Part shown: piece after piece, positions 51,308 to 61,737 of the stretch | Position numbering within the stretch: the first letter of the stretch is position 1 | Layout: each line of letters opens with the position of its first letter | Origin: Campylobacterales bacterium | GTDB taxonomy: Bacteria > Campylobacterota > Campylobacteria > Campylobacterales > QNZT01 | Direction: 5' to 3' | Length of the DNA: 64,000 nucleotides | NCBI GenBank assembly: GCA_024278835.1 | Contig: JAJRSK010000068.1 | Location: 1-64,000, forward strand | Position numbers and translations under genes: made by a program | Notes under the pieces: generated by a model | The model's database searches: none | The model's input: the letters and a program-made list of their open reading frames with translations, nothing else | Told to the model about the DNA's origin: nothing

Positions 51308-52780
51308 TTATGCGTTGATAAATTTTAAGATTTCAGCTTCTATAGAGGCTTTATCAATAATCGTATCATGATAGACATCTTTTGTAAATAGTGCTTTAAT
51401 ACTTGGCGTAATAGGAATATCTAAAGTTTTTGAAATATACTCTAGTGCCTCTTTATCACTATATTGGCTATCATCTTTTTTAAGTGCGCTCATCAGGGTA
51501 GGGGCAAATTTTGTCCACTCAGCAGTAGAACAGAGCACATCTGGAAGGGAATTTTCCTCTAAAGTACCCACTGCTTTAAGACAAGTCGCGGTATGAGGAT
51601 CCATCACATAACCTTGGCTTGCATAGGATGCAATAGTCTCTTTTGTAAAGGTGTCATCACTATCGGTTGCAGCAAAATCCTCTTGTAGACGAGCTAGTTC
51701 TTGTGAAGAGAGTTGATAAAAACCTTTTTCATTTAAATCATCCATCCATGCCTTTGTTTTTTGGGCTCCAAACATATCATATAAGATACGTTCTACGTTG
51801 GAGGATTTTAAGATGTCCATCGCTGGAGAGAGAGTTAAGATGAGTTTTTTATCTCTGATATCATACCGTCCCGTTTGGATCAGTTCGACTAAGACATTGT
51901 TTGCATTGGATGTAATAAGGATTTTTTCTATAGGAAGCCCCATTTTTTTAGCATAATAAGCACCAAGGGCATTACCAAAGTTTCCACTTGGCACAGTGAT
52001 ATAAATCTTATCCCCTTTGTCTATCTCGTTTTGAGCCATGAGTGCTAGATAGGCATTTACATGGTAGATGATTTGAAAGATAATTCTTCCAAAGTTCACA
52101 GAATTTGCTGCGGAGAGTTTGATACCATTTTTCTCCAATTGAGTTTTAAATGTGTCAGAAGCGAGGAGTGTTTTGAGGGCATGTTGTGCATCATCAAAGT
52201 TACCTTTTATACCGATAACTTTAAGATTTTTTCCATCTTCTGTCACCATCTGAAGGCGTTGGACATCACTTGTTCCACCATCGGGATAGAGACAGGCAAT
52301 CTGTATATTTTCTTTGTTTTTGAAACTCTCTAAAGCGGCGGGACCTGTATCTCCTGAAGTAGCGGCAAGGATGAGATACTTTTGTCCCTCTTTTTTTGCT
52401 AAGTGGGAGAGGATATAGCCAAAAGGTTGAAGTGCCATATCTTTAAACGCACGGGTAGGGCCATGATAGAGTTCATTGACAAAGAGGTTCTCTTTTATTT
52501 TGATTAAAGGTGTGGGATTTGAGGGGCCATCAAACTTGTCATAGAGTGACAAAGCTTCATCAATGACTGTTTCTTCTATATCTATCTCAAAGTGTGTTAA
52601 AACTTTTTTTGCCAAGGCTTTATAACTTAAATTTTTATCAAAAAATGATGCGTCAAATGCTGGCAACGTTTGTGGTACGTAGAGGCCACCAAAACTTGCA
52701 CTTGGTGAAAGTAAAGCTTGTGAAAAAGTTACCTCTTTTGAAAACCCTTCTTGATTTCCTCTTGTTTCTATAAAATTCAT
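51308..52780 (-). CDS. thrC: Threonine synthase
   Basis: ELYHGPTRAFKDMALQPFG, AATSGDTGPAALESF, VPSGNFGNALGAY. Confidence 0.96.
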   Translation of the reverse strand: MNFIETRGNQEGFSKEVTFSQALLSPSASFGGLYVPQTLPAFDASFFDKNLSYKALAKKVLTHFEIDIEETVIDEALSLYDKFDGPSNPTPLIKIKENLFVNELYHGPTRAFKDMALQPFGYILSHLAKKEGQKYLILAATSGDTGPAALESFKNKENIQIACLYPDGGTSDVQRLQMVTEDGKNLKVIGIKGNFDDAQHALKTLLASDTFKTQLEKNGIKLSAANSVNFGRIIFQIIYHVNAYLALMAQNEIDKGDKIYITVPSGNFGNALGAYYAKKMGLPIEKILITSNANNVLVELIQTGRYDIRDKKLILTLSPAMDILKSSNVERILYDMFGAQKTKAWMDDLNEKGFYQLSSQELARLQEDFAATDSDDTFTKETIASYASQGYVMDPHTATCLKAVGTLEENSLPDVLCSTAEWTKFAPTLMSALKKDDSQYSDKEALEYISKTLDIPITPSIKALFTKDVYHDTIIDKASIEAEILKFINA

Positions 52781-52791
52781 AGCATTATCCT

Positions 52792-53643
52792 TTACTTTTT
52801 TATCACTGTGCCGATACCTTCGCTCGTAAAAAGCTCTAGTAAAAGGGAGTGTTCTATGCGACCGTCAATGATATGTGCTTTTTCAACACCACCATCAATG
52901 GATTCTAAACAGGCTGATACTTTGGGAATCATGCCACCAGAAATCGTTTCATCATCTATAAGAGATTGTATTTGGGATTCTTTGAGTGTGCTTAAGAGTT
53001 GCATCTCTTTATCTAATACACCCGTTGTATCAGTTAAAAAGATGATTTTTTCTGCTTTTAAGGCGATGGCTATCTTACTCGCGGCTAAGTCAGCATTGAT
53101 ATTGTAACCAGGGTGTCCTATGTCATCTCCCGCTGCGATAGGGGCGATAACTGGGATAAACTTATCATCAATCAATTTTTGAATGACCAAGCTATCGATA
53201 GAAGTGATATTTCCAGTAAGACCATACTTCTCTTTATCTTTTGCTTGGGCTCTCATAAAAGAGGCATCCTTACCACTGATACCGATGGCTTTTGCTCCGT
53301 TATGATTGAGTAGGGCGCTTATCTCTTTGTTGACCGAACCAGAAAGCACCATCTCTACAACTTCCATATTTTCAGGGCTTGTGACTCTTTGTCCATCGAT
53401 AAACTCTGTTTCTATCTCTAATTTTTCCAACATAGTGTTGATTTTTTTTCCACCACCATGTACGATAACGACTTTGATACCTACTAAAAACATCAGTGCA
53501 ATATCTCTTGCAAACTTTTGTTTTAATACTGCTTGGGTTTGGGCCGCACCACCATACTTGATAACGACGGTTTTACCACTAAATTGCTGGATAAAGGGAA
53601 ACGCATCAATGAGCGTTTTGACGACTTGTATTTTCTCTTGCAT
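52792..53643 (-). CDS. argB: Acetylglutamate kinase
   Basis: VVIKYGGAAQ, VVIVHGGGKKIN, NINADLAASKIAIALKAEKIIFLTDTTGVLD. Confidence 0.97.
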   Translation of the reverse strand: MQEKIQVVKTLIDAFPFIQQFSGKTVVIKYGGAAQTQAVLKQKFARDIALMFLVGIKVVIVHGGGKKINTMLEKLEIETEFIDGQRVTSPENMEVVEMVLSGSVNKEISALLNHNGAKAIGISGKDASFMRAQAKDKEKYGLTGNITSIDSLVIQKLIDDKFIPVIAPIAAGDDIGHPGYNINADLAASKIAIALKAEKIIFLTDTTGVLDKEMQLLSTLKESQIQSLIDDETISGGMIPKVSACLESIDGGVEKAHIIDGRIEHSLLLELFTSEGIGTVIKK

Positions 53644-53653
53644 AGGTACTCTT

Positions 53654-54586
53654 CTATTTTTGTGAGATTTTAGCGAAATTTTCTATAAAAGTATCTACAA
53701 TTTTGATGACTTTTTTATTAAGCGTGATATTTAGCGTTAAGATAGAGAGTGGGATGTTAAATGTTTGCATCTTTACAGCATCCTTGGTGGTGGTCAAAAT
53801 ACTATCAGCACAGTACTTACTTAAAATGGCGTCTAACTCTCTCCCTGTGAATGCGTGGTGGTCGGGGAAATAAACCCTTTCTATATGGGCTGGGATAAAA
53901 GGCTCTAAGCGTTCAGGTTTGGAGATAGCAGTCACTAGCACCATCCTAGCGGTACTATTTTCTATATGTACCGCTCTTTTAAAATCATGATTCTCTTCTA
54001 GTACAAGGGTATCATGATATAGTGATTTTGGCTCGCGGTAAGGCCCTGCGGGGAGACAAAAGTTGTTGATATTGGGAAGATCTGGTTTGATTAAGATGTC
54101 TAGTTTTTTGATATGGCTTTTAGAAAATCCATCATCTAAAAATATTACTTGTGCTCCTAACTCTTTTGCTTTTTTTATCGCGAGTACTCTATCTTCTGAG
54201 ACGATAACTGAGGCAGAGGGTAGGGAGGTAGCAAAGAGCATTGCCTCATCCCCCGAGATATGGACATCTGTTAAAATCTTACCCTTATCACTTATCATGA
54301 TGAGCCCCTTAGATGCTCTTTTATAGCCTCTCAAAATGATGAAAATATCTTTTTTATCCTTGGCCAAAGCAAGAGTGACGGGGGTTTTACCAGCACCTCC
54401 TACTATCAAGTTGCCTATGGAAATGATAGGTATATGAAAATCTTCTGCTGTGGAAAACTTTCTTTTGAAGATAACAATCAGACAATAAAGCGCGCTAAAG
54501 GGTAATAATGTAAGGGAGAGTAATTTTTGTATGTGCGTTGGGTTGAAAAGATATTTTTCAACCCAAAAGTAGAACTTTTGATTCAT
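53654..54586 (-). CDS. lpxK: Tetraacyldisaccharide 4'-kinase
   Basis: ISIGNLIVGGAGKTPVTLALA, VIFLDDGFSKSHIKKLDILI, YFPDHHAFT. Confidence 0.95.
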   Translation of the reverse strand: MNQKFYFWVEKYLFNPTHIQKLLSLTLLPFSALYCLIVIFKRKFSTAEDFHIPIISIGNLIVGGAGKTPVTLALAKDKKDIFIILRGYKRASKGLIMISDKGKILTDVHISGDEAMLFATSLPSASVIVSEDRVLAIKKAKELGAQVIFLDDGFSKSHIKKLDILIKPDLPNINNFCLPAGPYREPKSLYHDTLVLEENHDFKRAVHIENSTARMVLVTAISKPERLEPFIPAHIERVYFPDHHAFTGRELDAILSKYCADSILTTTKDAVKMQTFNIPLSILTLNITLNKKVIKIVDTFIENFAKISQK

Positions 54587-54596
54587 CTATTTTTAA

Positions 54597-55730
54597 CTAA
54601 ACCCTAGTTTTTGCTGTCTCTTTAATCATCTCACAGACATATTTAACATCTTCATTACTCATAGAAGGGTAATTAGGAATAGAGAGAATTTGTTGAAAAT
54701 TGGTCAGTGCTATAGGGAAATCATTGACACGAAGTGAATACTTTTGCTTATAATAAGATAAAAGGTGCAGTGGTACATAGTGAAGGGCAGTAAAAACACC
54801 TTTTTCTCGTAATTCTCTAGCAAAGTCATCTCTATTTTTATCGATTTTTACGATGTATTGACTATAGATGTGTGAACTTGAAGTAGCTGGAATAGTCACA
54901 TGTTTGACATCTGCTAACTCTTTATCATAGATGGCAGCTATCTCTTTTCTTCTTTTGATAAATTTATCGACTTTTTGCAATTGTGCGATAGAAAATGCTG
55001 CTTCTAGTTCAGAGGTATCATACTTGATACCAATATCAACGACATCATAGATATAGCCTAGATTTCCATACTTGTCCCAACCCTTTGCCTCGATGGCATG
55101 GTGGCGAATTAGCTTGGCTCTCTCGTAAATTTTTTCATCATTGGTGGCAATCATACCGGTGTTTCCGATGGCATGCATCATCTGTGAAGAGAATGAGAAA
55201 GTGGCGATATCGCTACCACTTGCCCCTATCTTTCTTCCATCATATTCAGTACCTAGAGCATTGGAGGCATCTTCAATCACTTTGATATTGTTCTCTTTGG
55301 CTATTTTGTAAATTTCACCAAGCTTTGCACTTTGTCCCGCGATATGTGAGACAATGACACCTTTAAGTTTTTTGTGTTTGTGTTTGACGAGGGCTTCTTT
55401 GAGTTTATCTGGTGACATATTGTATGAATCAGCATCGATATCTACAAAGATAGGTTCAGCGTCAAAATGCCGCACTACTTCAGCAACGGTAGGGAAAGCA
55501 TTGACAGAAACAAGTATCTTATCACCACGTTTAAGTTCCATAGCAAACATGCTCAAGTGCATAGCAGCAGACCAACTAGAAGTAGAAACAGCATATTTAC
55601 ACCCTATATATTCGGCAAAAAGATCTTCTAACTCTTCTATTTTTGAGGCACCTTTGAGGGCTAGTACTTCATCAATTATAGATTTCTCGCTACTGTCGAT
55701 AGATGGTATGTAAAATGGTATTTCTTTCAT
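54597..55730 (-). CDS. DegT/DnrJ/EryC1 family aminotransferase
   Basis: YAVSTSSWSAAMHLSMFA, VIEDASNALGTEYDGRKIGASGSDIATFSF. Confidence 0.92.
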   Translation of the reverse strand: MKEIPFYIPSIDSSEKSIIDEVLALKGASKIEELEDLFAEYIGCKYAVSTSSWSAAMHLSMFAMELKRGDKILVSVNAFPTVAEVVRHFDAEPIFVDIDADSYNMSPDKLKEALVKHKHKKLKGVIVSHIAGQSAKLGEIYKIAKENNIKVIEDASNALGTEYDGRKIGASGSDIATFSFSSQMMHAIGNTGMIATNDEKIYERAKLIRHHAIEAKGWDKYGNLGYIYDVVDIGIKYDTSELEAAFSIAQLQKVDKFIKRRKEIAAIYDKELADVKHVTIPATSSSHIYSQYIVKIDKNRDDFARELREKGVFTALHYVPLHLLSYYKQKYSLRVNDFPIALTNFQQILSIPNYPSMSNEDVKYVCEMIKETAKTRV

Positions 55731-55739
55731 TCTTTTCCT

Positions 55740-56546
55740 TTATAGTTTAATATCACGTGGGTATAAAAAATCGTGTCCAATCGTACGCGAAGTCAGTTTC
55801 GCGATGAGTGGTGGACGACGTTTAAATTGGTTCTGGTAAATCTTTTTGATGGCCATATCTACCATCTCTTTTTCAAATCCCTTTTGAATCAACTCTTCAC
55901 GAGAGAGTCTATTTTCAACATACTCTTTTAGTACAGTGTCGATTTGGGCGTAGGTGTACCCTAAATCATCTTCATCACTTTGCCCTTCCCATAAATCCGC
56001 AGAAGGGGGTTTGTCGATGATGCTCTTAGGCACGCCTAAGTAGCTTGCAAATTCAAAGATTTCACTCTTATACATATCTCCGATAGGATTGATAGCCGAA
56101 GCTAAATCTCCAAACAATGTTACATAGCCTAAAAGCAGTTCACTTTTGTTACTCGTACCAAGGACAAGAGAAGACTCCCTTGCGGAGATATCAAAGAGGA
56201 CAGACATACGCATTCTGGCTGAAAAGTTTCCAATTCTCAGGTTATTTGAGTCCTTGTTGTTTTTATAAGCTTCAAGTAAGGAAGTAATATCCTCTTTCTC
56301 AACACGTAAATTGAATTTATCACAAAGTTCGAGGGCGTCATCTATGCTACTTTGAGAGGAGTACTTCGAAGGCATCATGATACAAAGAAGCTTATCATGA
56401 TAGGCTTCTTTGGCAAGGACTGCTACAACAGCAGAATCGATACCACCACTAAGTCCCAAAACACCACCATTGAGACCTGTTTTGAAGGTCTCTTCTTTTA
56501 AAAAGTTGACAAGATAATGCTTTACTAATTCAAATCTTTTTGACAT
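55740..56546 (-). CDS. nadE: NAD synthetase
   Basis: GLSGGIDSAVVAVLAKEA, GTSNKSELLLGYVTLFGDLASAINPIGD. Confidence 0.96.
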   Translation of the reverse strand: MSKRFELVKHYLVNFLKEETFKTGLNGGVLGLSGGIDSAVVAVLAKEAYHDKLLCIMMPSKYSSQSSIDDALELCDKFNLRVEKEDITSLLEAYKNNKDSNNLRIGNFSARMRMSVLFDISARESSLVLGTSNKSELLLGYVTLFGDLASAINPIGDMYKSEIFEFASYLGVPKSIIDKPPSADLWEGQSDEDDLGYTYAQIDTVLKEYVENRLSREELIQKGFEKEMVDMAIKKIYQNQFKRRPPLIAKLTSRTIGHDFLYPRDIKL

Positions 56547-56672
56547 ATAATCCTCTTTTAAGTGCGGGAATTATACTAAAGTTTACCTTAATGAACTCTT
56601 CTATAATTATCACATTTCTTTAAGTCATCTTTAAAAGATACAATGGAGTTTAAATATTCCTTAAAAATTAAA

Positions 56673-58028
56673 CTATTTAAATAGACCTGCAGCTATGGCA
56701 CTATTTCCGCCTGTTAAGAGCTCTGGATTTTCAATCCCATATATCTTGTATAAGGTTGCCGCGATACTTAATGGTTCAAAAGCGTATGAAGAATTCTTTG
56801 GTTTTAGGTAAAGTCTATTGAGTCGGTCTGGATTGTATAGCTCTGTCTCTCCTACAACCCCTACAGAATTGAAAAATCCTTTTCCCCCTAGTAAAAAGAA
56901 GTTTTGATTGTTACCATGATCCCATCCTAGGGCTGAGTTTAAGTTCACGTTTCTCCCAAAATCACCAAATACCATGATAGAGATATTATTCTCTTTGCTC
57001 TCCGCTTTGATATGTGCCATAGCCGCAGCAAGTGCAGAAAATAGTGTTTCCATCCGTGTTACATACTCTCTTGCATCATTGTGATCATCCCAACCACCTA
57101 AGCCGTCATTACCTAAAGAGATGATTTTTGTATCTGGATTGCTAGAGAGGATATTGATAGCGGTTTGGAGTTTTTCACCAAAAGCATTATTGTTTGGATA
57201 TGTGATGCCTTCTGGCAAAGTTTTTTCTTTGATTTGATTGATAAAGGATTCCAGTGCGCTACGCTTTTTAAAGGCTTCTTTGATTTGTCCTTCTTCATTT
57301 TGAGATTGGGCAAGGGTATCCATAGAGATATTCACAGTAGCAGTAGTGTTCTGTTCATAGTCAGCTATTTGTCGTTCTTGCTCAGTATAGTAAAACCAGC
57401 GATTATCACGTGAACGTTCATAGGGATTGTCTAAGTTTTGATTGACGCCTACTGGGCTAAGATAGCCAGAGAGTGGTTTATCTCCTTTAGCATAAAAGGC
57501 AGACTCTCCTTCCATGGTGATAAATGGTAAAACGGTATTTTCGTTGATGACAGCATTTTTTTCCAAGATTTGGGCTAGTGTGGTGAAGATACCTGAACCT
57601 TCTTCTCTAAAAGTACCTCTTTGATTTTGTGCAACACATTCACCATGGGATTTGTTATTTGTCTCTTCACGGTGTGCTGAGTAGCAGGTACGAAAAACAT
57701 TGAGGTCACCACTAGCTAGCAAGGTCTCCATAAATGTACCTCCAGCTTCTTGCCAAAAGTGATTGGCAGTAGGGGTAATACCTCTAAAATAGCTATCATA
57801 GTTGCTTTGTGATGCTTTTTTTATCTCTTCTATATTTGTGATATTGCCTGAGAGTTCACTAGGACCTCCATAGAGAAATATCATGATAGTCTGGGCAGCA
57901 TTCTTATGGTATGTGTTGGCATTAAATCGTACAGCTGAGATATCTACATCAGTAGCATTTGAAAAGCTTGGTGCGAGTAGGGCAGTTCCCGTGGCAAGGG
58001 ATAATTTTATAAAGTTTCTTCTTTTCAT
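56673..58028 (-). CDS. DUF1501 family protein
   Basis: MKRRNFIKLSLATGTALL, IMIFLYGGPSELSGN, VFGDFGRN; paired with DUF1800. Confidence 0.85.
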   Translation of the reverse strand: MKRRNFIKLSLATGTALLAPSFSNATDVDISAVRFNANTYHKNAAQTIMIFLYGGPSELSGNITNIEEIKKASQSNYDSYFRGITPTANHFWQEAGGTFMETLLASGDLNVFRTCYSAHREETNNKSHGECVAQNQRGTFREEGSGIFTTLAQILEKNAVINENTVLPFITMEGESAFYAKGDKPLSGYLSPVGVNQNLDNPYERSRDNRWFYYTEQERQIADYEQNTTATVNISMDTLAQSQNEEGQIKEAFKKRSALESFINQIKEKTLPEGITYPNNNAFGEKLQTAINILSSNPDTKIISLGNDGLGGWDDHNDAREYVTRMETLFSALAAAMAHIKAESKENNISIMVFGDFGRNVNLNSALGWDHGNNQNFFLLGGKGFFNSVGVVGETELYNPDRLNRLYLKPKNSSYAFEPLSIAATLYKIYGIENPELLTGGNSAIAAGLFK

Positions 58029-59629
58029 GATTGTACCTTTTTATATTGGTATAGTGCGTTTAATCTTGATATATAATCTAAAATCAATACGCTGGCGTTG
58101 GTTCTTTCTGAAGTTTTAAGCAGGTTAAATCCTGAAACATAATCTAGGTTGCCTTCTTCCATTACTAGCATATGTTTTTCAAAAAGTGCTAACTCTTGGC
58201 TCGTTGCTTTACGAGATATTGTGCTTTGAAATAGATAGTGAATAAGTGAGTCGAGTGTACTTTTTATATCATCTTGTGAGAGGTTAAAACGACTTTCAGA
58301 AATGAAACTCGGTTTCCATCCATGCGAATCATAATCTTTATAGTTATTAAGCTTTTTAGGGTTCACATAACGTAACATTAGGTTTTCACGGATATATTTG
58401 TGATAGTTGATAAATGAGAGTGTATCCAAAGGAACGCGTTTTAATTTTCCTAATTTATACTTCATGGATGCTTGGTGCATCTCTTCTAGGGCATTTGAAA
58501 AGTTAGAAAATGTACGATGATAGTGTTTGTAGTCCATCTTCTTGCTCAAAGAATAAAAGGTCTCTTCAGCACTTTTAGCCCTGTTGCTGTCATAAAGATA
58601 TGTTTTTGAAAAGATGAGTTGCAATAGCACATCTTGCCAGTTTTGAGGATTAGAGGCGACAATATCTCTGATGGCACGTTCTTTTACATTTTTGCTACTT
58701 GTGGTTAAAAAGAAATCGACTAGTCTTGTAGTGACACCTTTTTGAAACTCTTTGGATTTGGCAAGTTCTCTATAAAAATCATCACCATTTGTGATACTTG
58801 TGTTAAAGAGAGACAGGGGTGTTGTATTTTCATTTAAGCCGATGACTAGGGTATCATTATCACGGTCTAGTTTCCAGTTTTGTAGGGCTTTTCCTGCGAT
58901 GGGTACTTTAGTATCATCAAATATAAGGGCATAAATCTCCATCATCTCACGCCCATTATCCTCAGGAGAGCGAAATCGTCTCCAATTATCAGAACTTATC
59001 ATATGCAAGTAGGTACTATAAGCCATGGTGGCATCTTCTTGGAGATTTCTTACCATGGCGTTATAGACCCGTTCGGTATTGGGTTCATGTGAGCTTTCGA
59101 GCTCATAAGCTGGAGAGAACATAATGGTTTGTGTGAGGATATAAGATATCCAGTTATCAAGATAATAAGCATCTAAATCATCCATCGCGTAAAAGCGTGC
59201 AAGGATATTGTCCACTTCGTCATTGGTATAGTTGGCATGAAAAAAGAAGTCATTATTCCGGATATAGTTCTCTATCTCCTCTTTATCATTTATCTGCTCT
59301 TTTAACTGGGCTTGAAGGGTAGAGATAAATGTACCACTATCGATACGCTCTTTTAGCTCTGGTAGTGGATAGCCAAAAAATAGGGTAGAGAGGAGTTTAT
59401 TTGCTACAAGTAGTTTATTCTCTTGGGAGAGGGCATTAAAGGCTTTATCATCTACTTGGGTGAGTTTATATGATGAGGCTGGTAAATCATGGGCGTAAAA
59501 TCGTAGACCTTTGTAGGTGAGGGAATATTTTGTGCCATCATCTACGATAGTATTGCTACCATCGTTGGGTTCTGAACTGCCACAGCCTATGAAGAGTAGG
59601 GTAGAGAGTAGTATGGGAGTAAATTTTTT
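58025..59629 (-). CDS. DUF1800 family lipoprotein
   Basis: Start taken at MKKFTPILLSTLLFIGCG (lipobox); NGREMMEIYAL; paired with DUF1501. Confidence 0.82.
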   Translation of the reverse strand, partial: KKFTPILLSTLLFIGCGSSEPNDGSNTIVDDGTKYSLTYKGLRFYAHDLPASSYKLTQVDDKAFNALSQENKLLVANKLLSTLFFGYPLPELKERIDSGTFISTLQAQLKEQINDKEEIENYIRNNDFFFHANYTNDEVDNILARFYAMDDLDAYYLDNWISYILTQTIMFSPAYELESSHEPNTERVYNAMVRNLQEDATMAYSTYLHMISSDNWRRFRSPEDNGREMMEIYALIFDDTKVPIAGKALQNWKLDRDNDTLVIGLNENTTPLSLFNTSITNGDDFYRELAKSKEFQKGVTTRLVDFFLTTSSKNVKERAIRDIVASNPQNWQDVLLQLIFSKTYLYDSNRAKSAEETFYSLSKKMDYKHYHRTFSNFSNALEEMHQASMKYKLGKLKRVPLDTLSFINYHKYIRENLMLRYVNPKKLNNYKDYDSHGWKPSFISESRFNLSQDDIKSTLDSLIHYLFQSTISRKATSQELALFEKHMLVMEEGNLDYVSGFNLLKTSERTNASVLILDYISRLNALYQYKKVQS

Positions 59630-59694
59630 CATTGAAAGCTCCTTATCGCTTTTCTTGAAGGTAATATCGTCGTACATAGTAAACTAAAATTTAC

Positions 59695-59724
59695 TGCATG
59701 AAAAAAAGAGATTTTTTTCATGCA
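59695..59724. repeat. Perfect 13-bp hairpin in divergent intergenic region
   Basis: TGCATGAAAAAAA-gaga-TTTTTTTCATGCA. Confidence 0.75.
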
Positions 59725-59810
59725 TTAAGTGAGGCAAAGATTACTAAATGAAACAACTTATGTTAGAATAATAGTTAAATAATATCAACCAATATTAAAC
59801 AGGGAGTATC

Positions 59811-60404
59811 ATGATAGTTAAGAAGCAGCCAATGGGGGTTTATCAAACTAATTGTTATATCGCAAGTATAGATGGAAAAGATTTTATTATTGATCCTGGT
59901 GTGGGGGCATTGGACTGGGTAGTTAAAAATGTCAAAAATCCTATCGCTATCCTCAATACCCATGGGCATTTTGACCATGTTTGGTCAAACCAAGAGGTAA
60001 AAGAAGCATTAAAGATTCCAATTTATGTGCCTAAAGAAGATGCATTTATGTTGCAAAAAGATCCTTTTGGGCAAGGCACACCACCAAGTGAACCTGATGT
60101 GTTGGTCACGGGAGATGAGATATTGATGTTGGATGGTGTGAAGGTTGAGTACATACACCTACCTGGGCATACACCGGGTAACTCTGTTATCATGATAGAT
60201 GATGGAATGTTTTGTGGTGACTTTGTTTTTGAAAACTCCATTGGTCGGGTGGATTTTCCCTTTTCCTCTCCTGAAGATATGAAAAAGAGTATTAAAAAGT
60301 TTTTATCTCTACCCTATGATAAGACACTTTACCCTGGTCATGGTAACAATACCTCTATAAAAGTAGAGCAGAGTCGTATATGTAATTGGCTAAATTATAT
60401 TTAA
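59811..60404 (+). CDS. MBL-fold metallohydrolase (glyoxalase II-like)
   Basis: LNTHGHFDHVWSN, HLPGHTPGNSVIMID, LYPGHGNNTSI. Confidence 0.93.
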   Translation: MIVKKQPMGVYQTNCYIASIDGKDFIIDPGVGALDWVVKNVKNPIAILNTHGHFDHVWSNQEVKEALKIPIYVPKEDAFMLQKDPFGQGTPPSEPDVLVTGDEILMLDGVKVEYIHLPGHTPGNSVIMIDDGMFCGDFVFENSIGRVDFPFSSPEDMKKSIKKFLSLPYDKTLYPGHGNNTSIKVEQSRICNWLNYI

Positions 60405-60490
60405 ATTAGGACAAAATAAGGTTTATTTAAGAGTAAGAATGTTATATTTGTATTAAATAATAATAATTCTCCAATGAGAATTTACTATAG

Positions 60491-60907
60491 GTGGGGAAAA
60501 TGAAAAATTGTGAACTGTTACTTAGAGAGAATGGTATCAAGGTGACACCACAGAGACTGAGTATAGTAGAAGAGTTATATGGTCAAGTACATATGAGTGT
60601 CGATGAGCTTTATGAGGCGATAAAAAAGAAGTTTCCTTCTATTTCGCTAGCAACGGTTTATAAAAATATCAACGCTATGCTTGAAAAAAGTTTTATCTTA
60701 GAGGTAAAGATACCTAATCAAAAGTCAAAATATGAGTTGGCCAAAGCGTCACACTCGCATGTGATGTGTGAGAGTTGTGGAAAAGTAGAGGATATCACCT
60801 TAGATTTACATGGTATCACAGAAATGGCAGCCAATTTGACTGACTATAAAATTAATGATGATGCTTTGGTATTGTCAGGCATTTGCCCAAGCTGTAAAGC
60901 TTCATAA
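60491..60907 (+). CDS. Fur/PerR-family regulator
   Basis: GIKVTPQRLSIVEELY, PSISLATVYKNINAM, SHVMCESCGKVEDI, CPSC. Confidence 0.93.
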   Translation: MGKMKNCELLLRENGIKVTPQRLSIVEELYGQVHMSVDELYEAIKKKFPSISLATVYKNINAMLEKSFILEVKIPNQKSKYELAKASHSHVMCESCGKVEDITLDLHGITEMAANLTDYKINDDALVLSGICPSCKAS

Positions 60908-60987
60908 TCGCGCTTTATCCGCGCGTGGGCACTCTGCCGAAGAGTCTTAGCGAAGCGTAGCCATAAGGAGGTTTTACTCCGCTGGTG

Positions 60988-61737
60988 TCATAGCGATGAT
61001 ATACCATCGATAAATTGTCTGATAATGGGATTGTCGCTGGTTTTGAAAAACTCTGGTTCTCTTGCCGCTAGTACCTTGCCATCATAAAGCATAATCATCT
61101 AATCAGCTATCTTGAAACTTTCTTTTATATCATGTGAGATAACCACGGAGGTTGTTCCTAGTTCACGCTGAAGCTTGACTATCAATCTTGATATTAAATC
61201 ACTTGCGATAGGGTCTAGTCCAGAAGTAGGTTCATCATAGAGAATGATATCTGGTTTAAGGATAACGGTTCTAGCAATGGCCACCCTTTTTTGCATACCG
61301 CCTGAGAGTTCATCGGGAAAGAGGTGATTTACTTCATGGGGGTTTAGTCCTACCAATTTAAGAGCGATATCAACTTCTTTGTCAATTTCTTCTTTTTTCA
61401 TATTGGTATGTTCTTTGAGAGGAAAAGCGATGTTCTCATAGATATTCATACTATCAAATAACGCGCCAAACTGAAATGAAAAACCGATCTTTTTGCGTAT
61501 CTCTAAAAGCTCTTTTGGACTTTTTACTCCTACGTCTACACCTTCTACAAAGATATGTCCTGAGGTGGGTTTTAATAGTCCTACCATGAGCTTGATAACA
61601 GTGGATTTTCCTGTACCAGAAGGTCCCATAACCACAGCAACACTTCCTTCTTTAATGGCAAAATTTAATCCTCTTAAAACCTTTTTTTCACCAAAATATT
61701 TATGAACGTCATCAAAGACTATGATATTATTTTCGAT
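60988..61737 (-). pseudogene. MlaF-like ABC ATPase lacking a canonical start codon and carrying an in-frame amber codon
   Basis: Minus-strand frame reads (ATC)ENNIIVFDDVHKYFGEKKVLRGLNFAIKEGSVAVVMGPSGTGKST...SFKIAD[TAG 61101-61099]MIMLYDGKVLAAREPEFFKTSDNPIIRQFIDGISSL*; a spaced AGGAG precedes the ATC. Confidence 0.8.

Noticed and set aside
56673-59629. DUF1501/DUF1800 pair as a novel system
   Set aside because: This pairing is widespread in bacteria; function is unclear but the arrangement is already known.
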